From: Halorubrum amylolyticum
GTDB lineage: Archaea; Halobacteriota; Halobacteria; Halobacteriales; Haloferacaceae
DNA: 64,000 nt
Direction: 5' to 3'
NCBI RefSeq assembly: GCF_004114995.1
Contig: NZ_SDJP01000009.1
Location: 28,180 to 92,179 of the forward strand
Below the pieces are notes generated by a model. The model was not told the origin of the DNA. It worked only from the letters and a program-made list of their open reading frames with translations, and did not search any database. The stretch's first letter is position 1; every line of letters begins with the position of its first letter. The translations under genes were made by a program, and so were the position numbers. Of this stretch, positions 33,733 through 43,111 are shown in pieces.

Positions 33733-35658
33733 ATGAGTCAAGTCGATAAGCAACTCGATACCCTGAAATCAGAGATCGAACAGGAGATTCCGAACGACAT
33801 CACGGTCACCGACGTGAAATACGAGGGGCCGGAGCTGGTCGTGTACACGCGCGACCCCAAGCAGTTCGCCGGCGACGGTGATCTGATCCGGCGGCTCGCC
33901 TCCAAGCTCCGGAAGCGGATCACGGTCCGCCCGGACCCGAGCGCCCTCTCTCCCCCGGCACGCGCCGAGGAGGAGGTCCGGTCGGTGATCCCGGAGGAGG
34001 CCGGTGTAACCGACCTCGACTTCCACGAGGACACCGGCGAGGTCGTCATCGAGGCCGAAAAGCCCGGCATGGTGATCGGCCGCCGCGGCTCGACGCTCCG
34101 GGAGATCACCCAAGAGGTCGGCTGGACCCCCGAGGTCGTTCGGACGCCCCCGATCGAGTCCTCCACCGTCTCGAACGTGCGCGGCTTCCTGAAGAACGAG
34201 CGCGAGGAGCGACGCGACATCCTCGAACGCGTCGGCCGGCAGATCCACCGCGAGGAGATGTCCGACGACGAGTGGGTCCGGATCACGACGCTCGGCTGCT
34301 GCCGCGAGGTCGGCCGCGCCGCCTTCATCCTCTCGACGCCCGAGACGCGCGTCCTGATCGACTGCGGCGACAAGCCCGGCGCGGAGGGCGAGGTGCCGTA
34401 CCTGCAGGTCCCCGAGGCGCTCGGGGCCGGCGCCGCGACCCTCGACGCGGTCGTGCTCACCCACGCCCACCTCGACCACTCGGCGCTCATCCCGCTCCTC
34501 TTCAAGTACGGCTACGACGGCCCGATCTACACGACTGAGCCGACCCGCGACCTGATGGGCCTGCTCACCCTCGACTACCTCGACGTCGCCGCCAAGGAGG
34601 GGCGGACGCCCCCCTACGAGTCGTCGCAGGTCCGCGAGGCGATCAAACACACGATCCCGCTGGAGTACGGCGACGTGACCGACATCGCGCCGGACGTGAA
34701 GCTCACCTTCCACAACGCGGGCCACATCCTCGGCAGCGCGGTCACCCACTTCCACATCGGCGACGGCCTCTACAACGTCGCCTTCTCCGGGGACATCCAC
34801 TACGAGGACACCCGCCTGTTCAACGGCGCCGTCAACGACTTCCCGCGGGTCGAGACGCTCGTTCTGGAGTCCACCTACGGCGGCCGCGACGACTATCAGA
34901 CCGACCAGGCCGACTCCGAAGAAGCGCTCAAGGAGGTCATAAACGAGACGTACGAGCAGGGCGGCAAGGTCGTCATCCCCGCGTTCGCCGTGGGGCGCTC
35001 CCAGGAGATCATGCTCGTCTTGGAGGAGGCGATGCGCGAGGGCGAGATCCCGGAGATGCCCGTCCACCTCGACGGGATGATCTGGGAGGCGACCGCGATC
35101 CACACCACCTACCCCGAACACCTCCGCGACGACCTCCGCGACCGGATCTTCCACGACGACGAGAACCCGTTCTTGGCTGACCAGTTCAACCACATCGACG
35201 CCGGCGAGGACGAGCGACAGGAGGTCGCCGACGGCGACGAGTGTATCGTCATCTCCACCTCCGGGATGATCGAGGGCGGCCCGATCATGTCGTGGCTCCG
35301 TCACATCGGCTCCGACCCGAAATCGAACCTCGTGTTCGTCGGGTATCAGGCGCAGGGGACGCTCGGGCGCCGCATCCAGAACGGCTGGGACGAGATCCCC
35401 GTCGACGGCTGGGGCGGCGGCGGCCGCGGCGACACGCTCACCCTAGAGATGGGGACCGAGGTCGTCGACGGCTTCTCCGGCCACGCCGACCGGCAGGGGC
35501 TGGAGAACTTCGTGAAGACGATGAACCCGCGCCCCGAGAAGGTGCTGTGCGTCCACGGCGACGAGCGCTCCGTGCAGGACCTCTCGTCGGCGCTGTACCA
35601 CGACTACAACATGCGGACGTTCGCGCCGAAGAACCTGGAGACGTTCCGGTTCAAGTGA
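33733..35658 (+). CDS. fttA: Transcription termination factor FttA (aCPSF1), KH-beta-CASP ribonuclease
   Basis: This 641-residue archaeal CPSF73 homologue cleaves nascent RNA at U-rich sites to end transcription. KH domains occupy about 1-150 ([20 protein letters not shown] is the KH loop). The metallo-beta-lactamase domain has [10 protein letters not shown] (about 241-250), [11 protein letters not shown] and [11 protein letters not shown]. The beta-CASP domain includes [35 protein letters not shown] and [10 protein letters not shown], followed by VHGDE. The length matches the family. It is preceded by the long leader described at 33544. Confidence 0.97.
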   Translation: MSQVDKQLDTLKSEIEQEIPNDITVTDVKYEGPELVVYTRDPKQFAGDGDLIRRLASKLRKRITVRPDPSALSPPARAEEEVRSVIPEEAGVTDLDFHEDTGEVVIEAEKPGMVIGRRGSTLREITQEVGWTPEVVRTPPIESSTVSNVRGFLKNEREERRDILERVGRQIHREEMSDDEWVRITTLGCCREVGRAAFILSTPETRVLIDCGDKPGAEGEVPYLQVPEALGAGAATLDAVVLTHAHLDHSALIPLLFKYGYDGPIYTTEPTRDLMGLLTLDYLDVAAKEGRTPPYESSQVREAIKHTIPLEYGDVTDIAPDVKLTFHNAGHILGSAVTHFHIGDGLYNVAFSGDIHYEDTRLFNGAVNDFPRVETLVLESTYGGRDDYQTDQADSEEALKEVINETYEQGGKVVIPAFAVGRSQEIMLVLEEAMREGEIPEMPVHLDGMIWEATAIHTTYPEHLRDDLRDRIFHDDENPFLADQFNHIDAGEDERQEVADGDECIVISTSGMIEGGPIMSWLRHIGSDPKSNLVFVGYQAQGTLGRRIQNGWDEIPVDGWGGGGRGDTLTLEMGTEVVDGFSGHADRQGLENFVKTMNPRPEKVLCVHGDERSVQDLSSALYHDYNMRTFAPKNLETFRFK

Positions 35659-35755
35659 GGCCGCGGCGGCGGGCCGCCGAGCGGGACTTCGCCCGCTCGC
35701 CCGACGCGTTGCGCCGAGGGGAGTTTTTAAGCGGCGACGCGGCGACGATCCGCCC

Positions 35756-36127
35756 ATGCGCATCGCGCTCATCGCTCACGACGAGCTGAAAGACGAGATG
35801 GTCGAGTTCGTCACCGCCCACGCCGACGCGCTCGGCGAGTGCGAGCTCGTCACCACCGGAACGACGGGGAAACGCATCGCCGACGAGACCGGACTCGCGG
35901 TGGACCGGCAGGCCTCCGGGCCGCTCGGCGGCGACCTCCAGATCGGCGCGAAGGTCGCCGACGGCGCGATCGACGGCGTGGTCTTCCTCCGCGATCCGCT
36001 CACGGCGCAAGCCCACGAGCCGGACATCTCCGCGCTCCTGCGCGTCTGCGACGTGAAGGACGTGCCGCTCGCGACGAACCTCGCCTCCGCAGAACTGCTC
36101 GTCGACGGGCTCCTCGGCGGGGCGTGA
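35756..36127 (+). CDS. mgsA: Methylglyoxal synthase
   Basis: This 123-residue enzyme turns dihydroxyacetone phosphate into methylglyoxal and phosphate, a glycolytic bypass. Features are [33 protein letters not shown] (phosphate loop), [20 protein letters not shown] (catalytic GGD), and [22 protein letters not shown]-like gtttttaagc lies about 30 bp upstream of ATG 35756. Two strong hairpins follow the stop codon. Confidence 0.94.
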   Translation: MRIALIAHDELKDEMVEFVTAHADALGECELVTTGTTGKRIADETGLAVDRQASGPLGGDLQIGAKVADGAIDGVVFLRDPLTAQAHEPDISALLRVCDVKDVPLATNLASAELLVDGLLGGA

Positions 36128-36131
36128 GCGC

Positions 36132-36173
36132 GGGGGCGGCGCCCCCGATGCGCGTCGACTTCCGTCGACGCGC
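36132..36173 (+). terminator. Double hairpin downstream of mgsA
   Basis: A 6-bp GC stem gggggc-ggc-gccccc (36132-36146) is followed by a perfect 10-bp stem gcgcgtcgac-ttcc-gtcgacgcgc (36150-36173). There is no T-tract, so a role in RNA stability or processing is as likely as termination. Confidence 0.5.
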
Positions 36174-36251
36174 ACCCTCGCGTCCCTCCGCGTATCAGAT
36201 CGGATAACCGACCCCGCGCCGTTTTTATCCGCCCGGACGTACCAGTCTCCC

Positions 36252-36779
36252 ATGACACGTCGCTCCCGGACCCTCGCCGGCCTCGCCGCGCTTTCGGTCG
36301 CAGTGCTCCTCGTCTCGGCGACCGCGGGCGGTGCCCTCGTCGGGGGCGCGGCGGCGACGCCGACCGGCGGCGACGCCACGGGCGGGTCGAACGGCGGAAC
36401 CGCCGCGGGCGACGGCGACCGGGTCGATCCCCCGACGCGGTGCTTCGCCGGCGAGGGGTACCCGATCTCGATCGGCGACTCCGGGGCGACGATCGAGTCG
36501 CTCCTCCACCTCTCCGTGCTGACCGATCCCGCCGCAGGCGACGAGTTCGGACTGGAGGCGGCGGGGACGCTCGACGGCGATCCGATCGTGACGCTCGGCG
36601 CCGGCGTCAGGCTGACCGCGCGGGAGGCCGTGGCGGACGGTGTCGACCCGTTCGCGGCGTTCGACGTGCTGTACGCCTACGAGATGCGGCTCCCGATGTT
36701 CGCCGGGTCGATCGGCGAGTCCGAGTACCGCGACGACGGGTCGCCGATCGAGTCGACCGCGGGCGCGGTACCCTGCTGA
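36252..36779 (+). CDS. Exported protein, uncharacterised haloarchaeal family
   Basis: This 175-residue protein has a Sec-type signal (MTRRSRTLAGLAALSVAVLL, cleavage near residue 35 after AAA), a Gly/Asp/Thr-rich linker, and a compact domain beginning PPTRCFAGEGYPISIGDSGA and ending with a terminal cysteine (AGAVPC). The two mature cysteines may pair. A TATA box cgtttttatcc (about 36220-36230) sits 22-32 bp upstream of the ATG. No enzymatic motif; cell-surface location inferred. Confidence 0.8.
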   Translation: MTRRSRTLAGLAALSVAVLLVSATAGGALVGGAAATPTGGDATGGSNGGTAAGDGDRVDPPTRCFAGEGYPISIGDSGATIESLLHLSVLTDPAAGDEFGLEAAGTLDGDPIVTLGAGVRLTAREAVADGVDPFAAFDVLYAYEMRLPMFAGSIGESEYRDDGSPIESTAGAVPC

Positions 36780-36836
36780 TCCGCCCCGTCGCGGTCGACG
36801 GGCGGCTGTCAGTCCGTCGCAGTCGACGGGCGGCTG

Positions 36837-37460
36837 TCAGTCCGTTCCGTCGCAGGCGGCGGGCGGCTCGATCCCCCGCACGATCCCCCGGAGCTCTCGA
36901 CGCGCGTCCGCCGGGCCCTCGCCGGGCGAGTCCGACTCCCCGCCGAGGGCGCGTCCCGTCTCGCCGAGTGGATACGCTCCCCCGCCGAGGGCGCGTCCCG
37001 TCTCGCCGAGTGGATACGCTCCCCCGCCGAGCAGGTACTCGCCCGCCGTCCAGACCGCGATCAGCGCTTCGACCGGCACGCGCCGACCCCCGGTGCCGAC
37101 GCGTGCGATGCCGCGGAACGTCGAAAGCGTCGCCCGCGACGCGGCCGGATCGTCGATCGCGATCCCCCGGTCGCCGCGGTGTTCGACGTCCTCGATGCCG
37201 CGTTCGGCGAGGCGGTCGCGGAATCCCGAGCGAGCCCGGCGCTCGACGAGCGCGGTGAGCGCCGAGTTCGGCGCGGTCATCGGGCGGATTCGCAGGCGAC
37301 TCGCGAAACAGAACGGGCGCGGGGGCTCCGTCGCGGTTCGCTCGTACCGAACCGTGCTCGCGTCGACCGAGACGGGACCGGCGGCGAACGCCCGCTCCGT
37401 CGCCTCGTCGACGCGCTGCCAGCCGTCGAGGCGGTCGCGGGGAACGACGGGCGGCTCCAT
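36837..37460 (-). CDS. Uncharacterised haloarchaeal protein with a 14-residue tandem repeat
   Basis: This 207-residue soluble protein begins MEPPVVPRDRLDGWQRVDEA and has a mixed alpha/beta domain (TVRYERTATEPPRPFCFASR, LSTFRGIARVGTGGRRVPVE). The C-terminal part contains two exact copies of LGGGAYPLGETGRA encoded by 42-bp repeats (36938-37021). Family unknown to me. It may share a promoter region with the TFS gene, though 41 bp separate them. Confidence 0.75.
   Translation of the reverse strand: MEPPVVPRDRLDGWQRVDEATERAFAAGPVSVDASTVRYERTATEPPRPFCFASRLRIRPMTAPNSALTALVERRARSGFRDRLAERGIEDVEHRGDRGIAIDDPAASRATLSTFRGIARVGTGGRRVPVEALIAVWTAGEYLLGGGAYPLGETGRALGGGAYPLGETGRALGGESDSPGEGPADARRELRGIVRGIEPPAACDGTD
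36938..37021. repeat. Two exact 42-bp tandem repeats in coding sequence
   Basis: The copies start at 36938 and 36980 and are identical, with a third partial start at 37022. They add 14 residues in frame to the protein at 36837-37460. Confidence 0.92.
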
Positions 37461-37501
37461 GGACCGCCTTGGCCGCCGAGGTACCTAAAAAGAAACGCCG
37501 G

Positions 37502-37822
37502 TCAGTGGTCGTCTTCGCGCCACTTGTGCTCGCACTCGGTACAGACGAAAAAGCGGGTCTCGGACTCGTCGGCCGAGCGGATCTGCTGCATGTACCAGTA
37601 CGCGCGGTCGTTGCCGCACTCCGGACAATGGGCGGTCGTCTGCGGGAGCCCCTTGTCCTCCGCGTCGCTCACGTCGACGATCTCCGACTCGACCTGCGAC
37701 TCGGTGGTCCACTGGTCGTCCTCCTCCTCGCGTCCGATCTCGTGGCCGCAGGAGTCGCACACCCAGTGGTCCTCGCCCTCGCCGGACTTCATCATCGATC
37801 CGCACTCGTCGCAGAACTTCAT
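37502..37822 (-). CDS. tfs: Transcription factor S (TFIIS/RPB9-like)
   Basis: This 106-residue protein stimulates transcript cleavage by arrested RNA polymerase. The N-terminal zinc ribbon is CDECGSMM...CDSCGHEIG; the C-terminal ribbon is CPECGND...FFVCTECEHKW. The acidic hairpin between, IRSADESETR, has the Asp-Glu pair needed for cleavage. An acidic linker joins them. TATA tttaaatac (about 37842-37850 on the minus strand) gives a leaderless start at ATG 37820-37822. Confidence 0.95.
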   Translation of the reverse strand: MKFCDECGSMMKSGEGEDHWVCDSCGHEIGREEEDDQWTTESQVESEIVDVSDAEDKGLPQTTAHCPECGNDRAYWYMQQIRSADESETRFFVCTECEHKWREDDH

Positions 37823-37896
37823 GGCGGAACCAACCGCGGATCGTATTTAAACGGCGGGATCGCGGGCCGAAGAGGGCGGACTCGCGCGACCGCGCG

Positions 37897-38808
37897 TCAG
37901 CTTCCGTCGTCGACGCCGCCGACGTGCTCGGCCAGCGCGAACCGGACGCGCTCCTCGTCGCTCCCCTTCGTCTCTCGGCCGGTGACGACGACCTCGCCGA
38001 TCTCGTCGGTGTGCTCGACGTGGGTTCCCGCGCAGGCGGTGCGGTCGTACGGCTCCGCGTCACAACCGTCGCCATCGCCGCCCTCCGCTTCTTCGACCGC
38101 GTCGCCATCGCCGCCCTCCGCTTCCTCGACCGCGCCGATCTCGACGATCCGGAGCTCCGCGATCGAGTCGGGGAGGAGGTCGATCCGGGTGCGGTCGGTG
38201 TCGAGCGTCGCCTCGGCCTCCTCGCGGTCCATCGTGTAGCTCCTGACGGGGCGCCGGTCGGCCACGAGTTCGTTGAGCCGGTTCTCGATCCGCGCGAGGT
38301 CGTCCTCGTCGAAGCGCTCGTAGGCCGCGTCGAGGTGCGCGTGGTCGTCGTAGAGCTGGTTGCCCGTCGTCCGCGCGTCGAACTCGTCCAAGAGCAGCGC
38401 CGAGAGCAGGTGTTGGGCGGTGTGGTATCGGGAGTGCGCGCGCCGCCGCGCCGCGTCGATTTCGCCCACCACGGTCGTCCCGGGTTCGGGGAGCGCGACG
38501 GCGTCGGTCGCCGAGCTATCGCCGGCTTCTGAAGTCCGATTCTCCGCCGGTTCGAGGGTGTGGTACACCGTGTCCTTCTTCCGTACGTCGACGACGCGCC
38601 AGCGTCGGTCGGCGGCTTCGCCCTCGGACGGTTCGCCGTCGATCGCCCCTCCGTCGGCGACGCGGAGCGTTCCCGTGTCGTGGGGCTGGCCGCCGCCGGT
38701 CGGGTAGAAGTGCGTCCGGTCGAGGACGACCCGGTCGTCGAGCGCTCGTTCGACGGTCGCCTCGAAGGTCGTCACCGCGTCGTCCGCGAGGTACAGCTCC
38801 TCGGTCAT
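37897..38808 (-). CDS. alaX: Alanyl-tRNA editing protein (AlaX-like)
   Basis: This 303-residue free-standing editing enzyme hydrolyses mischarged Ser- or Gly-tRNA(Ala). Zinc ligands are visible in RYHTAQHLLSALL (HxxxH near 135) and CAGTHVEHTDEIG (Cys and His near the C-terminus). The N-terminal beta domain reads THFYPTGGGQPHDTG. Two exact 11-residue repeats AVEEAEGGDGD lie between the editing core halves (38068-38133). ATG 38806-38808 is chosen; upstream extension is not family-like and contains intergenic repeats. Confidence 0.92.
   Translation of the reverse strand: MTEELYLADDAVTTFEATVERALDDRVVLDRTHFYPTGGGQPHDTGTLRVADGGAIDGEPSEGEAADRRWRVVDVRKKDTVYHTLEPAENRTSEAGDSSATDAVALPEPGTTVVGEIDAARRRAHSRYHTAQHLLSALLLDEFDARTTGNQLYDDHAHLDAAYERFDEDDLARIENRLNELVADRRPVRSYTMDREEAEATLDTDRTRIDLLPDSIAELRIVEIGAVEEAEGGDGDAVEEAEGGDGDGCDAEPYDRTACAGTHVEHTDEIGEVVVTGRETKGSDEERVRFALAEHVGGVDDGS
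38068..38133. repeat. Two 33-bp tandem repeats in alaX
   Basis: Copies start at 38068 and 38101 and differ at one base. They encode an 11-residue acidic loop twice. Confidence 0.9.
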
Positions 38809-38884
38809 ACCCGAACGGTGCGGCGCAGCGGGCTTAGGTGGTGCGTTCGTGGACTCGAACGCTCGTGGGTAGAAGATCGTGCCC

Positions 38885-38972
38885 GCGGTCGGGAGCAGTC
38901 CGAACCGTCCGCGGTCGGGAGCAGTCCGAACCGTCCGCGGCCACGAACCGCTCTCAGATCCGATATTCGGAT
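38885..38972. repeat. 26-bp tandem repeat and near-palindrome upstream of the pilin-like gene
   Basis: Two identical 26-bp units (38885-38910, 38911-38936) are followed by atccga-tat-tcggat (38958-38972) and a TATA-like cttatcat (38980-38987). The ATG at 39009 lies about 28 bp after the TATA, so the repeats occupy the region where activators or repressors bind. Confidence 0.6.
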
Positions 38973-39008
38973 GTTGACGCTTATCATCGTTCCCGACGGA
39001 GCGGCCCC

Positions 39009-40790
39009 ATGAACCGCCCCGAGCGCGCACAGAGCGAGGTGATCGGAGCCGTGCTCCTCCTTGGACTCACGATCACGGCGATCGGGGTGACGGCCGGGAT
39101 CGGGTCGACCGCGCTCTCGGACGCGCAGTCGTCCGCCGAGATCGAGCGGATCGAGGGGGCGATGACGCAGGTGGATGCGAAGGCCAGCCTCGTCGCTCAC
39201 GGCGGGTCGCCGAGCCAGCGCGTCCGGCTCGATCCCGGCCGGAGCACCGGCGTGCGCGTCGACGGCGAGGCTGGGCTGATGCGGATCGAAGTGGAGACGG
39301 AGGACGGGACGGACACAGAGGAAGTCCGGCTCGGAACGGTCGTCTACGAGCGGGGCGACGACCGCGTGGCGTATCAGGGCGGCGGCGTCTGGCGCTCCAA
39401 CGGGGACGGTGCGTGGATGGTCTCTCCGCCGGAGTTCCACTACCGCGGCGACACGCTCACGCTCCCGCTCGTGACGATCGACGGGGACGAACGGCTCGAC
39501 GACTCCGCGGTCGTCACGAGCGGCGCGGATCGCCCGGACGGGGTGTTCCCCTCGGACAGCGTCTCGAACCCGCTCCTCGGCGGCAACGTCACGATCACCG
39601 TCGAAAGCGAGTACGCGGAGGCGTGGGGGCGGTTCTTCGAGTCGCGCACGGAGGCGAACGTCACGCAGCTCTCGCAAAACGAGGTCCGCGTCGCGCTCCG
39701 GACGGAGACCGTTCACCCCGCGGTCAGCGCGAGCGTCTCGGCGGTCGGGCAGTCCAAGCTCGCTCTCGGCAACGTCACGTCGCTGTACGCCGACAGTTAC
39801 GATTCGTCGCGGGGACCGTATGATCCCGACGACCCGGGCTCGGAGGCCCGACTGCGAACCAACGGGAAGTTCCATCTGGCCGCCGATGGCGGCGGTCCGG
39901 ACTCGCTCGAGGTTCGCGGAGACGTCGAGGCGGACTCGTTTAACCCCTCGACGAACAGCAATAAGTGGACCAGGAACACCGAGATAACGGGAGAGCTGAT
40001 ACGGAGCGACGAGTCCGTCGAACCGATCCCGGTCTCGGGTGCAATAACGGAGGGGATAACGGCGATCAGAGGGCTCGAACTCGACGAAACCGGCGACTAC
40101 CGTGACGACGCCGAGTTCGACGGAACCGATCACGTCATCGACGAGGACACGTACGTCGCCGACGATATCGAGGTCTCAGACGGGGACACGCTCCGGATCG
40201 AGAACGGGGCGACAGTCCACGTCGGGGGCGGACTCAACGTGAGCGAAGGCGGAAGGGTCGTGTTCGACAGCGGGGGCGGCGATATCGGAATCCTTCTGGA
40301 GGACGACCTCTCAGCCCAGGGCGACGGGGCGATCGACTCGGTGGGCGGCGGTACCAACAGCCTGTACGTCGACGGCGGGATCGACGTTCAGGATCGGTCG
40401 TCGATAGGGACCGACGAGGACACTCGGTTCGACCTGTACAACACCGGCGAGATCGACGTGTCCGACGAGGCACGGATCGCCGCCGACGGGGACGTGGCGC
40501 GTAACCTCTGGCTGTACTCGAACGCCGGGGAGATCGAGATCGAGGGCGACGAGGGCGACGGCGTCGAGTTTGCGGGCGTTCTGTACGCGCCGGAGAGCAA
40601 CGTTGAACTCGAAGACCGGATGACGTTCAAAGGGTCGTTCACCTCCGAACACTTCGGGTTCGACGACGCGGATCTGAGCTTCCACTACGACGAGTCCCTG
40701 CGCGGCTCCCGCCCGTTCGGTGGTGAGTCGGTGCCCGTGGTGAGTAACCTCCACGTCTCCGCGCACCGGGTGACGATCGAGAGCGACTGA
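39009..40790 (+). CDS. Pilin-like surface protein (DUF7289-type)
   Basis: This 593-residue protein starts MNRPERAQSEVIGAVLLLG, a class III (type IV pilin-like) signal with the hydrophobic helix retained. After the helix comes a long beta-rich extracellular region with repeated polar loops; residues about 370-560 look like a right-handed beta-helix (many GDGxx/SVGGG turns). It is transcribed toward the pilus operon, converging with its last gene 80 bp away. A minor pilin or adhesin role is inferred. Confidence 0.8.
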   Translation: MNRPERAQSEVIGAVLLLGLTITAIGVTAGIGSTALSDAQSSAEIERIEGAMTQVDAKASLVAHGGSPSQRVRLDPGRSTGVRVDGEAGLMRIEVETEDGTDTEEVRLGTVVYERGDDRVAYQGGGVWRSNGDGAWMVSPPEFHYRGDTLTLPLVTIDGDERLDDSAVVTSGADRPDGVFPSDSVSNPLLGGNVTITVESEYAEAWGRFFESRTEANVTQLSQNEVRVALRTETVHPAVSASVSAVGQSKLALGNVTSLYADSYDSSRGPYDPDDPGSEARLRTNGKFHLAADGGGPDSLEVRGDVEADSFNPSTNSNKWTRNTEITGELIRSDESVEPIPVSGAITEGITAIRGLELDETGDYRDDAEFDGTDHVIDEDTYVADDIEVSDGDTLRIENGATVHVGGGLNVSEGGRVVFDSGGGDIGILLEDDLSAQGDGAIDSVGGGTNSLYVDGGIDVQDRSSIGTDEDTRFDLYNTGEIDVSDEARIAADGDVARNLWLYSNAGEIEIEGDEGDGVEFAGVLYAPESNVELEDRMTFKGSFTSEHFGFDDADLSFHYDESLRGSRPFGGESVPVVSNLHVSAHRVTIESD

Positions 40791-40870
40791 TCCCCGATCG
40801 GACGACTGCGCGCCGGTCGGACGCGTCGTCGCTGTCGTCGTGACCGCTTTCGTCGTCGCTTCCGCGGTCG

Positions 40871-41695
40871 TCACCGCCGCAGAGAGACGGTGCGGCCCAC
40901 GTATCGAACGTACACCTCGTCGTCGTGAACGACCTTGGCGACGGCGACGCCGTCGGCGTCGGCCGGCGTCGCGTTCGCGAGGCCGTCGGTCCGGGCGAAG
41001 TACCGCCCCCACGCCTCGGCGTGTTCGCTGTCAACGTGGAGGTACAGCGGCTCGGTTCCACCGCCGAAACGATCGGTCCGCGAGTCGGGTGCCCGCTCCT
41101 CGACAGCCGTGATCTGGACGGCCCCCTCCCCGGCGACGACGGCGTCGCCGCCGCCGCGGACCAACCCGACGATGGGGAGCACCGTCCGGCCGTCCGCGGC
41201 GACGAAGCGCGGTTCGGACAGCATCACGGACCCGTCGCCGTCGCCGCGGACCAGGGCGCCGCCGTCGTAGGCGATCGTCGTGCCGTCGTCCCGGTAGGTG
41301 ACCGGAACCGACGTCCACTCCGGGAGCGTCCCGTTGTCGACGGCGTCCGGGTCGTCGGTGTTCGCGAGGACGAACCGCGTCTCCCCCGAGACCGAGAGGG
41401 CGCCGCCGGCCAGTTGGAGCTCCGTCGCACGGCTGGGGTCGCCGTACCGCTGGATGTCCCGCAGGTTGTCGTCGAGCACATCGAACGCGCGCTCGACGTT
41501 GTCGACGCGCTCGGCCTCCCGTCGGTCCTCCACGCCGGTGATCCCGACCGCGAACACCGTGCCGATCGTGATCGTGATGAGCGAGAACACGAGGATGTAC
41601 CCCACGACGTCGCTCACTCCCCTGTCGTCCGCCGCGAGAGAACGTCCACCCGGCGCGCCGCCGACGGAGACGGTCCGGTCCCGCCGGCCGCTCAT
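40871..41695 (-). CDS. Pilin-like protein (DUF7289-type), last gene of pilus operon
   Basis: This 274-residue protein has an N-terminal RSLAADDRGVSDVVGYILVF segment followed by a hydrophobic helix (about 30-52), then a beta-rich exported domain. It shares the segment HAEAWGRYF with EYAEAWGRFF of the larger pilin-like protein at 39009, indicating the same family. It overlaps the preceding gene by 4 bp. Confidence 0.82.
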   Translation of the reverse strand: MSGRRDRTVSVGGAPGGRSLAADDRGVSDVVGYILVFSLITITIGTVFAVGITGVEDRREAERVDNVERAFDVLDDNLRDIQRYGDPSRATELQLAGGALSVSGETRFVLANTDDPDAVDNGTLPEWTSVPVTYRDDGTTIAYDGGALVRGDGDGSVMLSEPRFVAADGRTVLPIVGLVRGGGDAVVAGEGAVQITAVEERAPDSRTDRFGGGTEPLYLHVDSEHAEAWGRYFARTDGLANATPADADGVAVAKVVHDDEVYVRYVGRTVSLRR

Positions 41696-42192
41696 CGCTC
41701 CGTCACCTCCAGTCCCGAGCCGTCGGCGCCGTCGTACCGGACCCGTATCGGGCCGCCCCGAACGCTCGACTCCTCGACGGTGAGGGTCGCTGCGTGGGGG
41801 ATCTCGACGGCGATCTCCGGGTCGCGGGTGCGAAGCGTCACGGCCTCGTCGTCGACGGAGATCCGGTACGGACGCCCCGCGATCCGCGTCGGGAGGTCGA
41901 CCGCGACCGAGACGGTCGCGGAGCCGGCGCCCCCGGACGGGTGATCGACCGCCGACGCGCGCGCGAGGCGGTCCGCGCTCTCGAGGTTCGCGACGGCCGT
42001 CTGACCGGTCACCTCGAGGTTGCCCCGGACGACCCTGTCGGTCTGCGAGTCGACGACCCCGCCGATCCCGACGACGACGCCCGAGAGCAGCACCGCGCCG
42101 ATCGCCAGCGTCAGCACGTAGCCGACCGCGACGCTCACGCCGCGCTCGTCGCCGACGAACCGCGACCGCCCGGCGCCTTCGCGTTCACGCAT
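41692..42192 (-). CDS. Small pilin-like protein (DUF7266-type)
   Basis: This 166-residue protein has a short basic N-terminus, DERGVSVAVGYVLTLAIGAV (pilin-like hydrophobic helix about 20-45) and a beta-rich exported domain. The ATG at 42190-42192 is preferred over a GTG nine bases upstream; both overlap the previous gene. It is part of the pilus operon. Confidence 0.78.
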   Translation of the reverse strand: MREREGAGRSRFVGDERGVSVAVGYVLTLAIGAVLLSGVVVGIGGVVDSQTDRVVRGNLEVTGQTAVANLESADRLARASAVDHPSGGAGSATVSVAVDLPTRIAGRPYRISVDDEAVTLRTRDPEIAVEIPHAATLTVEESSVRGGPIRVRYDGADGSGLEVTER

Positions 42193-43111
42193 CGGGCTCA
42201 CCCGGGGCGACCCGGATCGCGGTCTCGAACCGGAGGTCTGCGGTGCGGTAGCGGAGGTCGATCGTCGCGTCGTACACGGCCTCCCGCGTCGTCAGCGCGG
42301 TGTCGCTGTCGGGCTCCGTCCCCCCCGCCACGGTCGCGGTCGCCTCCGCGTCGACGCCGCCGGCGTTCCCGAACTCGACGTCGTACTCGTCGTCTGCCAG
42401 CCCGGGCGGCCAGACGCCCGGACACGGGTCGCCGTCGAGCCGGTCGCCGGTGAGACCCAGCGTGACGGGAGGATCGGTCGACGACGACCGGCACCGCTCG
42501 GTCGGCGCCGAGCCGTTCTCGCCGCGGGCGACAACGACGTCGCCCCCGTTCTCGTACAGGTACACCTCGTGGGTGGTGTTGGCCGCGGAGCGGTTGAACA
42601 CGACGCGGAACGCCTCGCCGCTCGCGTTCGCCACGTCCGTCGACGGCAGGCCGCCCTCGGCGGCGACCGAAAACGCGCGGGACCGGTCGACGTCGGCGAC
42701 GGTCGTCGAGCCGTCGACCGGACCGGTGAGGTACCACCCCGACGTGGTGTCGACGGGGTCGACCGCGGCGATCCCGCCCCGCCTCGCGTAGCGGGCCGAC
42801 AGGCTCCGGTCGAGTTCGTCGACGCCCGCTTCGATCTCCCCGCCGGTCGTGGTCCCGTTCCGGTTGGCGGCGTCGATCAGCGCCCCGGTCTCCTCGACGG
42901 CCGCCGCGCGGACCTCCAGCGCCTCCCCGTCGGCGGCCTCGATCCCGCGGGTGGCGACGTTCTCGCCGTAGACGCTCGCGTTCAAAAGCACCACGAGCGC
43001 CACGAGCGCGACCGCGACGACGAGCCCGGATATCAGCAACAGCTGTCCGCGGTCGGCCTCGCGGAAGCGTTCGCGCGGGCCGCCGCCGGAACCCGGGATT
43101 ATAGCTGCCAT
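42185..43111 (-). CDS. Pilin-like protein (DUF7261-type)
   Basis: This 308-residue protein has a basic N-terminus ending EADRGQLLLISGLVVAVALV, where the hydrophobic helix starts, and an extracellular domain with many potential N-glycosylation sites (NRNGT, NRSAANTT, ENGS). Two cysteines (ERCRSS and DPCPG) may pair. It overlaps the genes on both sides by 8-13 bp, showing a tight operon. Confidence 0.8.
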   Translation of the reverse strand: MAAIIPGSGGGPRERFREADRGQLLLISGLVVAVALVALVVLLNASVYGENVATRGIEAADGEALEVRAAAVEETGALIDAANRNGTTTGGEIEAGVDELDRSLSARYARRGGIAAVDPVDTTSGWYLTGPVDGSTTVADVDRSRAFSVAAEGGLPSTDVANASGEAFRVVFNRSAANTTHEVYLYENGGDVVVARGENGSAPTERCRSSSTDPPVTLGLTGDRLDGDPCPGVWPPGLADDEYDVEFGNAGGVDAEATATVAGGTEPDSDTALTTREAVYDATIDLRYRTADLRFETAIRVAPGEPDA

